Shown piece after piece: positions 19,256 to 27,581 of a stretch of DNA of 64,000 nucleotides (positions are counted from its first letter, which is position 1; every line of letters starts with the position of its first letter). The translations under genes and the position numbers were made by a program. Origin of the DNA: Marinobacter sp. ATCH36 (GTDB lineage: Bacteria > Pseudomonadota > Gammaproteobacteria > Pseudomonadales > Oleiphilaceae); the NCBI RefSeq assembly GCF_023555055.1, contig NZ_JAMJPL010000004.1:186001-250000 (forward strand), written 5' to 3'. A model generated the notes under the pieces. That model was not told the origin of the DNA. It saw only the letters and a list, made by a program, of their open reading frames with translations, and did not search any database.

Positions 19256-20137
19256 TTAAAACAACTGGGTACCCATATCCTGCCGATGCGTCTGCAGGCG
19301 CTGCACACCCTCGCCCATCAGTTTGCTCATCTCTACCGTCATGCTCGTGGGCAGATTGATAAACACCCCTTCTCCGGCATTGATGACATTGGCGCCATCC
19401 GGACTTTGCCACTCCACCCCCTCACGCTGGAAGCCGATGAAGAAATCATTGGTGAAGCCAGTGGTGCCATCGGCGTTCTCTTCGCCCACGATAATGGACT
19501 GAAGATGCGTCAGAGGCGCACAGTTGGTGGGGTCGGCACCACAATTCGTGGCGCCATCATCGATTCCAATATGACTGGCCCGATACTTGGTGGCCTGGCT
19601 GTTCTGATCAAAAAGCGTGGCGTCGTACGTCTGGTCACCGTCTGTCAGCTTCAGGCCAATGTTACCGCTGAAACTGCTGGTCAGCGATGATACCGACCCC
19701 CTCGCCTGCGCGAACCCCATGCGAAATCCGGAGAGCTTGCCCTCCTCGGGACTTTCAGCCAGTTCGATAAACGGTTGATATGCTTCGAAGTACACGGTGT
19801 CACCGGCCTTGTAGGTACGACCGTTGAATTGCTCGCCATCATTCCGGGCAATATGCCCAAGAGCCACGTGCTGCGCGGCGAAGTCTGTGCCGCTATCGAT
19901 CTCGCCGAGTTTCACACCATCCGCATTGACCCGGGTTTCCACATCCATGCCCAGTGTCATACGGGTGAACTGATGGCTTGTAGTGTCATCGCCGATGTTC
20001 TCGATCTGCATAAAAGCCTGCCCGGTCACCTCACCCATTGTTTCGTCAGAAATGGGCTGCAGTTCGGCCTCGGCACCGGGCGCAATACCCAGGCAGAACA
20101 GGGGAACGGCAGCGTATCCATACGCCTGCTGTCTCAT
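19256..20137 (-). CDS. Exported protein of unknown function with DETMGEVTGQA motif
   Basis: The 293-residue product has an N-terminal signal peptide (MRQQAYGYAAVPLFCLGIAPGA, likely cut after AEA). Directly after it comes the motif ISDETMGEVTGQAFMQIE. Similar 'D-x-x-L/M-G-x-V-T-G-Q' openings occur in exported beta-rich proteins of marine gammaproteobacteria. The rest is Gly/Asp/Thr-rich and beta-prone, with two close cysteines (NCGADPTNC). A surface or outer-membrane role is inferred; no function is recognised. It is divergent from the signalling pair at 20400. Confidence 0.6.
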   Translation of the reverse strand: MRQQAYGYAAVPLFCLGIAPGAEAELQPISDETMGEVTGQAFMQIENIGDDTTSHQFTRMTLGMDVETRVNADGVKLGEIDSGTDFAAQHVALGHIARNDGEQFNGRTYKAGDTVYFEAYQPFIELAESPEEGKLSGFRMGFAQARGSVSSLTSSFSGNIGLKLTDGDQTYDATLFDQNSQATKYRASHIGIDDGATNCGADPTNCAPLTHLQSIIVGEENADGTTGFTNDFFIGFQREGVEWQSPDGANVINAGEGVFINLPTSMTVEMSKLMGEGVQRLQTHRQDMGTQLF

Positions 20138-20354
20138 AGTGGTCGTCTCTGAAAACTTTTATCGTTTTATTTGCTGTACACACTGTAACCGTGGCCGATC
20201 GGCCAATGAGTGAGCAGAGTCACAATCAACGTTTACAATTCAGTAATACTCGGCCAACTTTGAACACAGTCACATAACACTTGGCTTAAAATACTTACAA
20301 ATTCTGACCGAACGTTACGTATCGTGTAGCAAACGTATACATGAAATTCACGGC

Positions 20355-20363
20355 TGGTATAAT
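20355..20363 (+). promoter_or_regulatory. Extended -10 promoter of the signalling operon
   Basis: TGGTATAAT is a perfect extended -10 element 37 bp before the ATG at 20400. No good -35 is visible, as is typical of extended -10 promoters. Confidence 0.65.
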
Positions 20364-20399
20364 TTCGCCTCTTATGATTGACGCTCAACGGCCTCCTCA

Positions 20400-21428
20400 A
20401 TGACCACCCGCATACTGATTTGTGACGACTCCGCACTTGCCAGAAAACAAATGGCCCGTGCCCTGCCAGAGGGGCTGCGTGGAGACGTCAGTTACGCAAA
20501 AGATGGCCTGGAAGCACTGGAGAAACTGCGACGGCATGAAGCCGAGCTGATGTTCCTGGATCTGAACATGCCGGAAATGGACGGTTACCAGGTGCTCGAA
20601 CAGGTCCGCAAGGAAGACCTGCCCGTCATGACCATCGTGGTTTCCGGCGACATCCAGCCTGAAGCCCGGGAGCGGGTGAAAAAACTCGGCGCGATCGACT
20701 TCATCAAAAAGCCCACGGAAACCGATACCGTTCTCGACCTGCTGGTGGAATACGGCGTTTACCGCCCGGGCGACATTGAAGACGCCGCGCTGCAGGATAC
20801 CAACCTCCACAACACCGGCAGCATTACCCCGGAAATCTCTGTTTCCCTCAATGACTACCTGCAGGAAATCTCCAACGTGGCCATGGGGCGGTCGTCGGAT
20901 CTGCTGGCCCGCCTGTTAAAAGTTTTTGTAAAACAGCCTATTCCCAAGGTGGCTTTTCTGGCCAATTCAGAGCTGCATATGGCGATATCCTCGGTCAACG
21001 ACAGCGACACCTATTCCGCCGTGTGCCAGGGTTTTACCGGTGCCGGTATTGCCGGAGAAGCACTGCTGCTGTTCGCCGATGCCAGCTTCAGGGACATGGC
21101 AGAAATGCTCCACTACGAGACCTTCGAAGGCGAGGCTGTCAACGTGGAGGTGCTGATGGACATGTCGAGCATCCTCTTCGGTGCATTCCTCAAAGGCATC
21201 GGCGACCAGCTGGACCTCAAGCTCAGCCTTGGCCACCCGACTGTACTCGGCCAGCACCGGCAGATTACCGAACTCCTGGAGCACCACAGCACCCGCGAAG
21301 AACAGCTACTTTGCATTGAGATCTGCTACACCCTGGAAGACCGGGCCATTGAGTGTGACATGCTGATCCTGCTTACCGAGGATTCCGTGCCCTTCCTCGA
21401 AGACCGACTTCAATACCTGGTGGACTGA
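20400..21428 (+). CDS. Response regulator with CheC-like phosphatase domain
   Basis: Residues 1-120 form a CheY-type receiver (CDDS at 8-11, phospho-acceptor in MFLDLNMPEMDGYQ, K in FIKKP). Residues ~145-340 resemble the CheC/CheX/FliY phosphatase fold, with EISNVAMGRSSDLLARLL and VEVLMDMSSILFGAFLKG at the two expected active-site helices. CheC-type domains dephosphorylate CheY-P, so the fusion may control its own or a partner receiver. It is 3 bp upstream of a PAS-GGDEF gene, suggesting a c-di-GMP signalling pair. Confidence 0.82.
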   Translation: MTTRILICDDSALARKQMARALPEGLRGDVSYAKDGLEALEKLRRHEAELMFLDLNMPEMDGYQVLEQVRKEDLPVMTIVVSGDIQPEARERVKKLGAIDFIKKPTETDTVLDLLVEYGVYRPGDIEDAALQDTNLHNTGSITPEISVSLNDYLQEISNVAMGRSSDLLARLLKVFVKQPIPKVAFLANSELHMAISSVNDSDTYSAVCQGFTGAGIAGEALLLFADASFRDMAEMLHYETFEGEAVNVEVLMDMSSILFGAFLKGIGDQLDLKLSLGHPTVLGQHRQITELLEHHSTREEQLLCIEICYTLEDRAIECDMLILLTEDSVPFLEDRLQYLVD

Positions 21429-21431
21429 CCT

Positions 21432-22391
21432 ATGGCCATAGACGAATTTGAAGCGAGCTCCTTCCACTGGCTGGTGGACATGCTGGAATCCGTGGAAGTC
21501 GGCCTGGTCGTGCTGGATCTGGACTTCCGGGTGCAGGCCTGGAACGGATTCATGGAAAATCACAGCGGCATCACCGCCGGCAAGGTCCGCAATCAGGTGC
21601 TGTTCGATGTGTTTCCAGACATTCCAAAAGCCTGGCTAACCCGCAAAGTAGACGCCGTCGCATTGCTCAACACCCGGGCCTTCACCTCCTGGGAGCAGCG
21701 CCCTTACCTGTTCCGGTTCCGCAATACCCGGCCCATCACCGGCACCGAAGAATACATGTTCCAGAATCTCACCATCAGCCCGCTCCTGGGCATTACCGGG
21801 AAGGTCGAAAAGGTGTGCCTGATGGTGTATGACGTCACTGATATCGCCAGTAACAAACGGGCCCTGGAACGGGCCAACTCACAACTGGCCAAACTCAGCA
21901 TGACCGACCGCCTCACCGGCCTGATCAATCGCGGCACCTGGGAAAACCTCATCGACGCCGAGTTCGAGCGCTACCGGCGCTATGGCAACCCCACCTGCCT
22001 GGTGATGTTCGACATCGACCACTTCAAACCGGTGAACGACACCTATGGCCACCTGGCCGGCGACGAAGTCATCAAATACACCGCCAAAGTCATGCGCGAC
22101 AGCCTCCGCCAGTCCGACAGCCCCGGTCGCTACGGCGGCGAGGAATTCGGCATCATCCTGCCGGAAACCGACGCCGAAGGCGCACAGGTAATTTGTGAAC
22201 GCATCCGCGAAACCATCCAAAACAGCACCGTACAAACCACCGCAGCACCGATTCAGTACACCGTCAGCATCGGCATAGCGCCGCTAACCGACGTACCGGA
22301 AAATCACATGCAATGGTTACAACAAGCAGACGAAGCGTTATACGCCGCCAAGGAAGGAGGAAGAAACAGAGTGGTAGTTTTTGGCGAGTAA
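21432..22391 (+). CDS. PAS-GGDEF diguanylate cyclase
   Basis: The 319-residue protein has an N-terminal PAS sensor domain (residues ~10-130) and a C-terminal GGDEF domain with the active signature RYGGEEF. It should make cyclic-di-GMP from two GTP. The linker helix ERANSQLAKLSMTDRLTGLINR is the usual coiled signalling segment ahead of GGDEF. No RxxD inhibitory site was clearly seen. It is co-transcribed with the receiver-CheC gene, whose stop codon lies 3 bp upstream. Confidence 0.9.
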   Translation: MAIDEFEASSFHWLVDMLESVEVGLVVLDLDFRVQAWNGFMENHSGITAGKVRNQVLFDVFPDIPKAWLTRKVDAVALLNTRAFTSWEQRPYLFRFRNTRPITGTEEYMFQNLTISPLLGITGKVEKVCLMVYDVTDIASNKRALERANSQLAKLSMTDRLTGLINRGTWENLIDAEFERYRRYGNPTCLVMFDIDHFKPVNDTYGHLAGDEVIKYTAKVMRDSLRQSDSPGRYGGEEFGIILPETDAEGAQVICERIRETIQNSTVQTTAAPIQYTVSIGIAPLTDVPENHMQWLQQADEALYAAKEGGRNRVVVFGE

Positions 22392-22395
22392 CTGC

Positions 22396-22448
22396 AAGTT
22401 GGATTAGAACCGTAAGTTGGATTAGCGCCAAAAGGCGCGCAATCCAAC
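22396..22448. repeat. REP-like hairpin GTTGGATTAGCGCC
   Basis: AAGTTGGATTAG occurs twice in tandem. The second copy forms a hairpin GTTGGATT-GCGCC/GGCGC-AATCCAAC. It lies between the convergent diguanylate cyclase and mvaT genes and may end both transcripts. Confidence 0.75.
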
Positions 22449-22475
22449 ACTAGCATTCAAGTATAAATCAACAAA

Positions 22476-22844
22476 TCAATCCTGCTGCCAACCCTGCACA
22501 GTCTCTTTACCATGCTTCTTCCGCCACTCATTCAGAACCTTGTGGTTACCACCACGGGTCTCAACCACTTCACCGGTGTGCGGGTTCTTATAAGTTTTCA
22601 TCGGGCGCTTGGGACGACTACCAGTCGCAGTATCAGCCTTGGCACCAGCAATGGAGGGATCAATTGCACCCAGAATCTGAAGCACGTCTTTTGGCGACTT
22701 GTCGTACTTCTTCATCAGCTCACGAACCTTGTTTTCAAACTCAAGTTCGCCCTTCAGAGCCTGATCCTGTTCCAGTTTGGCCAGTTCTTCAGAGAGCTTT
22801 TCCATAAGCTGTTTTTTCTGGTAGTAATCGTTAATCTTTGCCAT
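22476..22844 (-). CDS. mvaT: MvaT/MvaU family H-NS-like silencer
   Basis: The 122-residue protein has an N-terminal coiled coil (residues ~1-50, YYQKKQLMEKLSEELAKLEQ) for oligomerisation. The C-terminal DNA-binding domain carries KTYKNPHTGEVVETRGGNHK, the MvaT signature. MvaT-type proteins bind AT-rich DNA and silence acquired genes. The AT-rich polysaccharide genes 15 kb away are plausible targets, but that is inference. Confidence 0.9.
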   Translation of the reverse strand: MAKINDYYQKKQLMEKLSEELAKLEQDQALKGELEFENKVRELMKKYDKSPKDVLQILGAIDPSIAGAKADTATGSRPKRPMKTYKNPHTGEVVETRGGNHKVLNEWRKKHGKETVQGWQQD

Positions 22845-22957
22845 GGATATAAACCTTAATTAAATTAACTGCAAATCAAGTGATCGAGAATTCAAAACTG
22901 ATAATAATGGATAAATGGAAACATGGCAAAATAATTCATTTAAAAAACAGTCATTCA

Positions 22958-22984
22958 TAAAAAAACCAGCCCGAAGGCTGGCTT
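22958..22984 (-). terminator. Terminator of the UDP-sugar dehydrogenase gene
   Basis: On the minus strand CCAGCC-TTCG-GGCTGG is followed by TTTTTTT, an ideal intrinsic terminator with a UUCG tetraloop, 20 bp after the stop codon. Confidence 0.93.
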
Positions 22985-23003
22985 TATTTAGAGAATGTTT
23001 TGA

Positions 23004-24266
23004 TTACAATCTCAAGTCCGCCTCACCCAACGGCAACACACCTTTCAGATCAAACAGCACCCCATTGTCTTTCAGATATTCCCGCAATTCACCGGAAGAA
23101 CGCTCCGCATATTCCCGATGCGGCACGGCCAATAAAACCGCGTCATATTGCGCTTTCTCCGGGTTCTGATGCAATGAAAGTCCATACTCATGCTCGGCCT
23201 CTTCATTATTCGCCCAGCAATCCGTAACATCTACATTGCAACCGAATTCAGTCAACTCTTTAACCACATCAATAACGCGGGTATTGCGCAAATCAGGACA
23301 ATTTTCTTTAAAGGTAAAGCCCATAATCAGAACCCGGGCATTGGCAATGGTATGCCCCGCCTTAATCATGGCTTTCACCAGTTCAGACGCAGCATAAGGG
23401 CCCATATGATCATTCACACGGCGGCCAGCCAGGATAATTTCCGGGTGGTAACCAATAGCCTGGGCCTTGTGAGTCAGGTAGTAAGGGTCCACACCGATGC
23501 AATGCCCGCCAACCAGGCCAGGCTTGAAGGGCAGAAAGTTCCACTTGGTGGCGGCAGCAGCAATCACTTCGTGGGTATCAATCTTGAGTTTCGAAAAGAT
23601 CATCGACAATTCATTCATCAACGCAATGTTCAAATCGCGCTGGGTATTCTCGATAACCTTGGCGGCTTCAGCCACTTTAATAGAACTGGCTTTATGGGTG
23701 CCGGCGGTAATAATGCCCGCATAAAGCTCGTCCACTTCAGTGGCAATTTCAGGCGTTGATCCCGAAGTCACCTTTTTAATCGATGTTACGCGATGCTCTT
23801 TATCACCCGGATTAATCCGCTCTGGGCTGTAACCCGCATGGAAATCCTGGTTGAACACAAGTCCGGATATTTTTTCCAGGATGGGAACACACACCTCTTC
23901 CGTGGCACCCGGGTAAACCGTGGACTCATAAATAACAATATCGCCACGCTTGAGTACTTTCCCCAGACTTTCACTGGCCTTAACCAGCGGTGTTAAATCC
24001 GGGGATTTAAATTCATCAATCGGCGTTGGCACCGTCACAATATAAATCTGACAATCGCTAATATCGTCCAGCGAATCCGTAAACGACAGCCCCTTCGAAG
24101 CCGCCAATTCCTCACGGGAAACTTCACGGGTAAAATCGACACCATCTTTTAGCTCAGCTATACGCTTGGCATTGATATCAAAGCCGACAGTGTCACGCTT
24201 TTCCCCAAAAGCCGCTGCCAAAGGCAGACCAACATATCCCAGGCCGACTACGGCGATTTTTTTCAT
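23004..24266 (-). CDS. tviB: UDP-N-acetyl-hexosamine 6-dehydrogenase (TviB/WbpA type)
   Basis: The 420-residue enzyme has an N-terminal NAD-binding fold ([16 protein letters not shown], residues 5-20), the UDP-glucose/GlcNAc dehydrogenase middle domain, and the catalytic region [15 protein letters not shown] containing the nucleophilic cysteine. It oxidises a UDP-HexNAc to the uronic acid used in capsules or O antigens. It closely resembles TviB of Vi-antigen synthesis. No epimerase partner is adjacent, and the main polysaccharide operon starts 10 kb away. It has its own terminator. Confidence 0.88.
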   Translation of the reverse strand: MKKIAVVGLGYVGLPLAAAFGEKRDTVGFDINAKRIAELKDGVDFTREVSREELAASKGLSFTDSLDDISDCQIYIVTVPTPIDEFKSPDLTPLVKASESLGKVLKRGDIVIYESTVYPGATEEVCVPILEKISGLVFNQDFHAGYSPERINPGDKEHRVTSIKKVTSGSTPEIATEVDELYAGIITAGTHKASSIKVAEAAKVIENTQRDLNIALMNELSMIFSKLKIDTHEVIAAAATKWNFLPFKPGLVGGHCIGVDPYYLTHKAQAIGYHPEIILAGRRVNDHMGPYAASELVKAMIKAGHTIANARVLIMGFTFKENCPDLRNTRVIDVVKELTEFGCNVDVTDCWANNEEAEHEYGLSLHQNPEKAQYDAVLLAVPHREYAERSSGELREYLKDNGVLFDLKGVLPLGEADLRL

Positions 24267-24300
24267 AAGTCCAACAATCCTTAATTAACGAATAACGGGT

Positions 24301-25746
24301 TCAAGCCAAACCGGGAATCATTATCCCCGTTAGCCCAATAGAATGAAATTGTCTTTTCAAAGCCTCTTTGGCATCCGCATCCCCATGCACAATCCGAATC
24401 TCCGAAGGGGCCGGCTCAATCCCGCTGACAAACCGCACCAGATCCGATTGCCCCGCATGGGCTGAGTATCCTCCTACCTGATGAATCCGGGCACGGATAT
24501 CGTAACGCTCACCATCCAACTCCACCCAGCCGCCACGGGGCCCATAGTTCAGGATATCCCGACCCGGGGTGCCTTTAGCCTGGTAGCCCACAAACAACAC
24601 ATCATTGCGTTCATCAGCCAGCATGGCTTTCAGATAATTCACCACCCGGCCGCCGGCGCACATGCCAGAGCCGGCCAGAACCACGCAGGGGCGATGTGAA
24701 TTCGCCAGATAGTTGACGGCGTTGAGATGGTCTTCGTGACTGTTAATGACAGTGAGCTGTTCGAAAGAAAGCGGATGCCGGCCCTGCCTGACCAGCTCGG
24801 TAGCTTCGGCATCCCAGAAGGGTTTGAGGTCGCGGTAGATTCTGGTGAAAGTGGCGGCGAGTGGTGAGTCTACGACGATTTCCAGTTTGTTCCAGGTGAA
24901 CTCGGTTATGGGGTCTGACCCCGTGCCAAACTCCCCAATCAAACTCTCAATCTCATACAACAACTCCTGCGTCCGCCCAATACTGAACGCCGGCACCAAC
25001 ACCGTCCCGCCATCCTCAAGCGCATGCTCCAACACCGCCTTCAAGCGATACCGCCGATCCTCCCGGCTTTCATGGTCCTTGTCACCGTAGGTGCTCTCAA
25101 TCACCACCCGGTCGGCACGCTCCGGCGGCTGTGGCTCCGGCAACAACGGCGCATGGGGTGCACCAAGGTCGCCACTGAACACAATCCGCTCCGACTCACC
25201 ATCGCATTGGGCCTCGCACTCCACATAAGCCGAACCCAGAATGTGCCCCGCCCTCTGCAACCGAACGGAAAGCGACGCCTCCTCACCGTTTCCACCAAAG
25301 ACAGAATGCCACTGCCCGTAAGGTACCGGCACAAGCCGCGAACGAATCAGCCCCAGCACCCGTTCAATCAACGTCCGGTCCCGGGTAAAGCCAATCTTCA
25401 GCGCATCTTCCAGAATCTCCGGCAACATAATCGCCGAAGGCTCCGAACAGATAATCGGCCCCTCAAAACCGGCGGCAAGCAGATAGGGAATCCGGCCTAC
25501 ATGGTCTATGTGTACATGGGTGACCACCAGCGCACGGATGTGGCTGATAGGAAAATCAATGGAAAGATCTAAAGCAGTAGCGCCGTTGCCGGCTTCCTCG
25601 CCCTGGAAAAGGCCGCAATCGATTAGAATGCCGGAGGGCTTGGTGCTTGTGGGGTCTGACCCCGAGGGGTCAGACCCCTTAACCGTCAGCTCATGGCAAG
25701 AGCCCGTTACCCCTGTCACCGCTCCGTGGTGTTTAATGTCTATCAT
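24301..25746 (-). CDS. MBL-fold beta-CASP ribonuclease-like protein with repeat-derived insertions
   Basis: The protein has the metallo-beta-lactamase zinc motif THVHIDHVGRIP (near residue 75) and beta-CASP features (SGDLGAP, VLAGSGMCAGGRVVNYL, SAHAGQSDL), as in CPSF73-type nucleases such as YsxA/MBL exonucleases. At 481 residues it is slightly long. Two peptides are translated copies of the GGGGTC repeat: KGSDPSGSDPTS (residues 23-34, DNA 25651-25678) and GTGSDP (near 275, DNA 24910-24922). Both lie in surface-type positions between conserved motifs, so the enzyme may still fold. RNA is the likely substrate by family. Confidence 0.85.
   Translation of the reverse strand: MIDIKHHGAVTGVTGSCHELTVKGSDPSGSDPTSTKPSGILIDCGLFQGEEAGNGATALDLSIDFPISHIRALVVTHVHIDHVGRIPYLLAAGFEGPIICSEPSAIMLPEILEDALKIGFTRDRTLIERVLGLIRSRLVPVPYGQWHSVFGGNGEEASLSVRLQRAGHILGSAYVECEAQCDGESERIVFSGDLGAPHAPLLPEPQPPERADRVVIESTYGDKDHESREDRRYRLKAVLEHALEDGGTVLVPAFSIGRTQELLYEIESLIGEFGTGSDPITEFTWNKLEIVVDSPLAATFTRIYRDLKPFWDAEATELVRQGRHPLSFEQLTVINSHEDHLNAVNYLANSHRPCVVLAGSGMCAGGRVVNYLKAMLADERNDVLFVGYQAKGTPGRDILNYGPRGGWVELDGERYDIRARIHQVGGYSAHAGQSDLVRFVSGIEPAPSEIRIVHGDADAKEALKRQFHSIGLTGIMIPGLA
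24910..24922. repeat. GGGGTCTGACCCC inside a coding sequence
   Basis: A single 13-bp core palindrome lies in frame within the beta-CASP gene and encodes Gly-Ser-Asp-Pro on the minus strand. Confidence 0.85.
25651..25678. repeat. Double GGGGTC palindrome inside a coding sequence
   Basis: GGGGTCTGACCCC and GGGGTCAGACCCC are separated by 2 bp in the 5' part of the beta-CASP gene and encode two GSDP peptides in frame. Confidence 0.88.
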
Positions 25747-25792
25747 AGTCCCTTACCGTTTACCCTGAATGTTCCATTCTCAGACGGACACA

Positions 25793-26086
25793 TCATTTAA
25801 TACGACGCTTCGCCTTGGTATATACATCTGCTCTCTCGCGCTTCCCTACCGCTACAACAGTCACAGTTACCGTCTCGTCCTCAACCTCATAGACGAGTCT
25901 GTACCCGACACTTCTCAGTTTGATTTTATAGCAACTATCAAACCCTGAAAGGGCATCAGAAGGAACGCGAGGAAGCTCCAGTCGTTCTGCAAGCTTCTTT
26001 TTGAACTGCTTTTTAATAGGTTCAGCGAGCTTTTTCCATTCTTTTAAGGCAGACGCCTTAAAGGCAAGTTGGTACTTAAAGCTCAC
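25793..26086 (-). CDS. relE: RelE/ParE family toxin
   Basis: The 97-residue basic protein matches RelE-type ribosome-dependent mRNA interferases: KASALKEWKKLAEPIKKQFKKKL, then CYKIKLRSVGYRLVYEVED and a C-terminal KRERADVYTKA segment. The conserved basic residues and the late Tyr are present. The start overlaps the end of the antitoxin gene by 11 bp, the standard order with the antitoxin first. Cleavage of mRNA on the ribosome is inferred from the family. Confidence 0.9.
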   Translation of the reverse strand: MSFKYQLAFKASALKEWKKLAEPIKKQFKKKLAERLELPRVPSDALSGFDSCYKIKLRSVGYRLVYEVEDETVTVTVVAVGKRERADVYTKAKRRIK

Positions 26087-26324
26087 TCAAATCAACCCTG
26101 ACACTTTGTTCCGAACGGCGCTCGCGCACGATTTCAGCAAGGCTCTGATCGTCAAGGCGCTCCAACATGGATTCATAAACATCGGCCGGCACACAGTAAA
26201 AAGCAGGCTTGTTCCGGTTGAGCACTGCCACAGGGAAACCATCCCCATCACGAACCGTCGCCATAGGGTTCTTTTTCAGCTCAGACACACTGGCAGTCAC
26301 TTCAGAATAGATTGGGCTGGTCAT
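26076..26324 (-). CDS. relB: Phd/YefM (RelB-like) antitoxin
   Basis: The 82-residue protein starts MTSPIYSEVTASVSELKKNP, the Phd/YefM DNA-binding fold, with the VAVLNRNKPAFYCVPADVYE strand region. Its C-terminal tail should wrap the RelE toxin. It is the first gene of the pair. A near-perfect 20-bp palindrome lies directly upstream of the start codon. Confidence 0.9.
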   Translation of the reverse strand: MTSPIYSEVTASVSELKKNPMATVRDGDGFPVAVLNRNKPAFYCVPADVYESMLERLDDQSLAEIVRERRSEQSVRVDLSEL

Positions 26325-26335
26325 AACAACACCTC

Positions 26336-26361
26336 AAGACCTGTTAACTGGTCTTATAATA
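26336..26361 (-). promoter_or_regulatory. Promoter/operator of the relBE-like pair
   Basis: AAGACC-N8-GGTCTT (26336-26355) is an 18/20 palindrome abutting a TATTAT -10 box (26356-26361 on the minus strand), 12 bp before the antitoxin start. This placement suits autorepression. Confidence 0.65.
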
Positions 26362-26410
26362 CGACAACCATAGGGATGATACAAAAAAGAGTTATCGCGA
26401 AAGGTACGGT

Positions 26411-26505
26411 CGGCCCGGGGGTGGGGGTACCTTTTCTGCCAGAAAAAGGTGTCCGAGCGCAGCGAGTTCTTTTTCCAAAGAAAAGGTACCCTGCCGCCGG
26501 GCCAG
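26411..26505 (+). repeat. 95-bp palindromic repeat, copy R3
   Basis: The sequence is as R1, but the right arm has drifted (GGTACCCTGCCGCCGGGCC). It separates the relBE-like pair from hicB. Confidence 0.9.
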
Positions 26506-26516
26506 GCAACTGTCAT

Positions 26517-26927
26517 TCAACGAACCCCCTTCATCCGCTCCAAAGCCGCTTCAGTAAGAAAAGCAGACCGGGACCGGGCTTCTTTAGAATGGATCTTAAC
26601 GTAACGGTCAATCTGCCGGAGCACCAGACTGGGTACGGTGATATTAATTTTCTCCGCCTTTCCCAGGAAAGGCGTCACATCAACCTCTACAAAACCCCAG
26701 ATTGCACCTTCAAAATCCGGATTGTGACGGTGCTCAGAAATGGGCTGTGCAGAAGGAATTTCTTCGCCAGATTCCGCCAACAGCTCTAAATGGCCCAGAA
26801 TGGCTTCACGTGCATTATCCAACGCCTCATCTTCATTGTCGCCCGCAGAGAAACAGCCCTGAATATCTGGCACTGTAACGCCGAAGCTCTTGCCATCATC
26901 TGTATGCAACGCGACTGGGTAACGCAT
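26517..26927 (-). CDS. hicB: HicB family antitoxin
   Basis: The 136-residue protein has the HicB partial RNase-H-like fold (MRYPVALHTDDGKSFGVTVPD with GCFSAGDNEDEALDNA) and a C-terminal ribbon-helix-helix (KINITVPSLVLRQIDRYVK). It normally neutralises the HicA mRNA interferase and represses the operon. The expected hicA in front is reduced to a frameshifted fragment, leaving hicB as an orphan. Confidence 0.9.
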   Translation of the reverse strand: MRYPVALHTDDGKSFGVTVPDIQGCFSAGDNEDEALDNAREAILGHLELLAESGEEIPSAQPISEHRHNPDFEGAIWGFVEVDVTPFLGKAEKINITVPSLVLRQIDRYVKIHSKEARSRSAFLTEAALERMKGVR

Positions 26928-26970
26928 AGTACCTTCCTCGACTTTCTATAGCCTTAGGGCCAGACAATCA

Positions 26971-27017
26971 CTGCCAGCCATCGTTCTCCAGCTTTTCCTG
27001 ACATCAGAGCTTTTCAT
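26971..27017 (-). pseudogene. hicA: Decayed hicA toxin remnant
   Basis: On the minus strand an ATG at 27017 opens MKSSDV, a HicA-type start. A few bases on, in another frame, KLENDGWQ (26994-26971) follows and then a stop. Typical HicA proteins begin with just this combination (MKSSDVI-KLENDGW). The ~45 remaining codons, including the catalytic histidine segment, are absent. A frameshift and a large deletion have removed the toxin while the promoter and hicB stayed. Confidence 0.65.
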
Positions 27018-27035
27018 GCAAATCCCTTTGCTTTA

Positions 27036-27069
27036 GTGGTTACTATAACCACCATCTAGAATTTGTCAA
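27036..27069 (-). promoter_or_regulatory. hicAB promoter with operator palindrome
   Basis: On the minus strand TTGACA, 16 bases, TATAGT form a near-consensus promoter. The -10 lies inside a perfect palindrome GTGGTTA-TAG-TAACCAC (27036-27052), an obvious repressor site, probably for HicB. Confidence 0.8.
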
Positions 27070-27133
27070 CACTATACCCACCACGCAGTGAGCTGTCGTG
27101 GATGGATAGGGGTGTCAGCCTCAAAGGTTCAAT

Positions 27134-27229
27134 CGGCCCGGGGGTGGGGATACCTTTTCTGCCAGAAAAAGGTGTCTGAGCGCAGCGAGTTCTTTTTCCA
27201 AAGAAAAGGTATCCCCACCTCCGGGCCAG
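27134..27229 (+). repeat. 95-bp palindromic repeat, copy R4
   Basis: As R1, but the left arm reads GGTGGGGATACC and the right arm GGTATCCCCACC: a compensatory base-pair change relative to the other copies. It separates hicAB from hipBA2. Confidence 0.92.
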
Positions 27230-27273
27230 CCCCCGCAGCCTTCAGGCTGCATATATACCGACAAAAGGATAAA

Positions 27274-27325
27274 TTGAAAATATCCCCCAAAGGGTATAAT
27301 CTCACTTTAATCCGCCATAAGGGAT
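27274..27325 (+). promoter_or_regulatory. Putative hipBA2 promoter and operators
   Basis: TTGAAA (27274) and TATAAT (27295) are 15 bases apart. TATCCC...GGGTATA overlaps the spacer, and GGGATA lies just before the start codon; these resemble the TATCC-N8-GGATA sites bound by E. coli HipB. Confidence 0.5.
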
Positions 27326-27329
27326 AAAG

Positions 27330-27578
27330 ATGAAAATCACATCACCCAAACTACTCGCCCAGGCGTTAAAAAACGCGCGCACGGACAAAAAGCTGACTCA
27401 GCAAAAAACAGCTGAGCAAATCGGCATTAAACAATCAACCGTCTCAGGCCTCGAAAATCAACCAGACAAAGCCAGAATCGAGACCCTGTTCAAACTGCTG
27501 TCCGCGCTGGAACTGGAACTGCACGTCACCGAACGCGACAACGAAAAACCAACCACAAACTGGGATCAGGAGTGGTAA
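27330..27578 (+). CDS. hipB: HipB-like XRE antitoxin (module 2)
   Basis: The 82-residue protein has the XRE helix-turn-helix KLTQQKTAEQIGIKQSTVSGLEN (residues ~21-43) and ends NWDQEW, the C-terminal tail with a conserved Trp that E. coli-type HipB inserts into HipA. It lies 3 bp ahead of hipA2 in the same operon. It should repress the operon via the TATCC/GGATA half-sites upstream. Confidence 0.9.
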   Translation: MKITSPKLLAQALKNARTDKKLTQQKTAEQIGIKQSTVSGLENQPDKARIETLFKLLSALELELHVTERDNEKPTTNWDQEW

Positions 27579-27581
27579 CCA

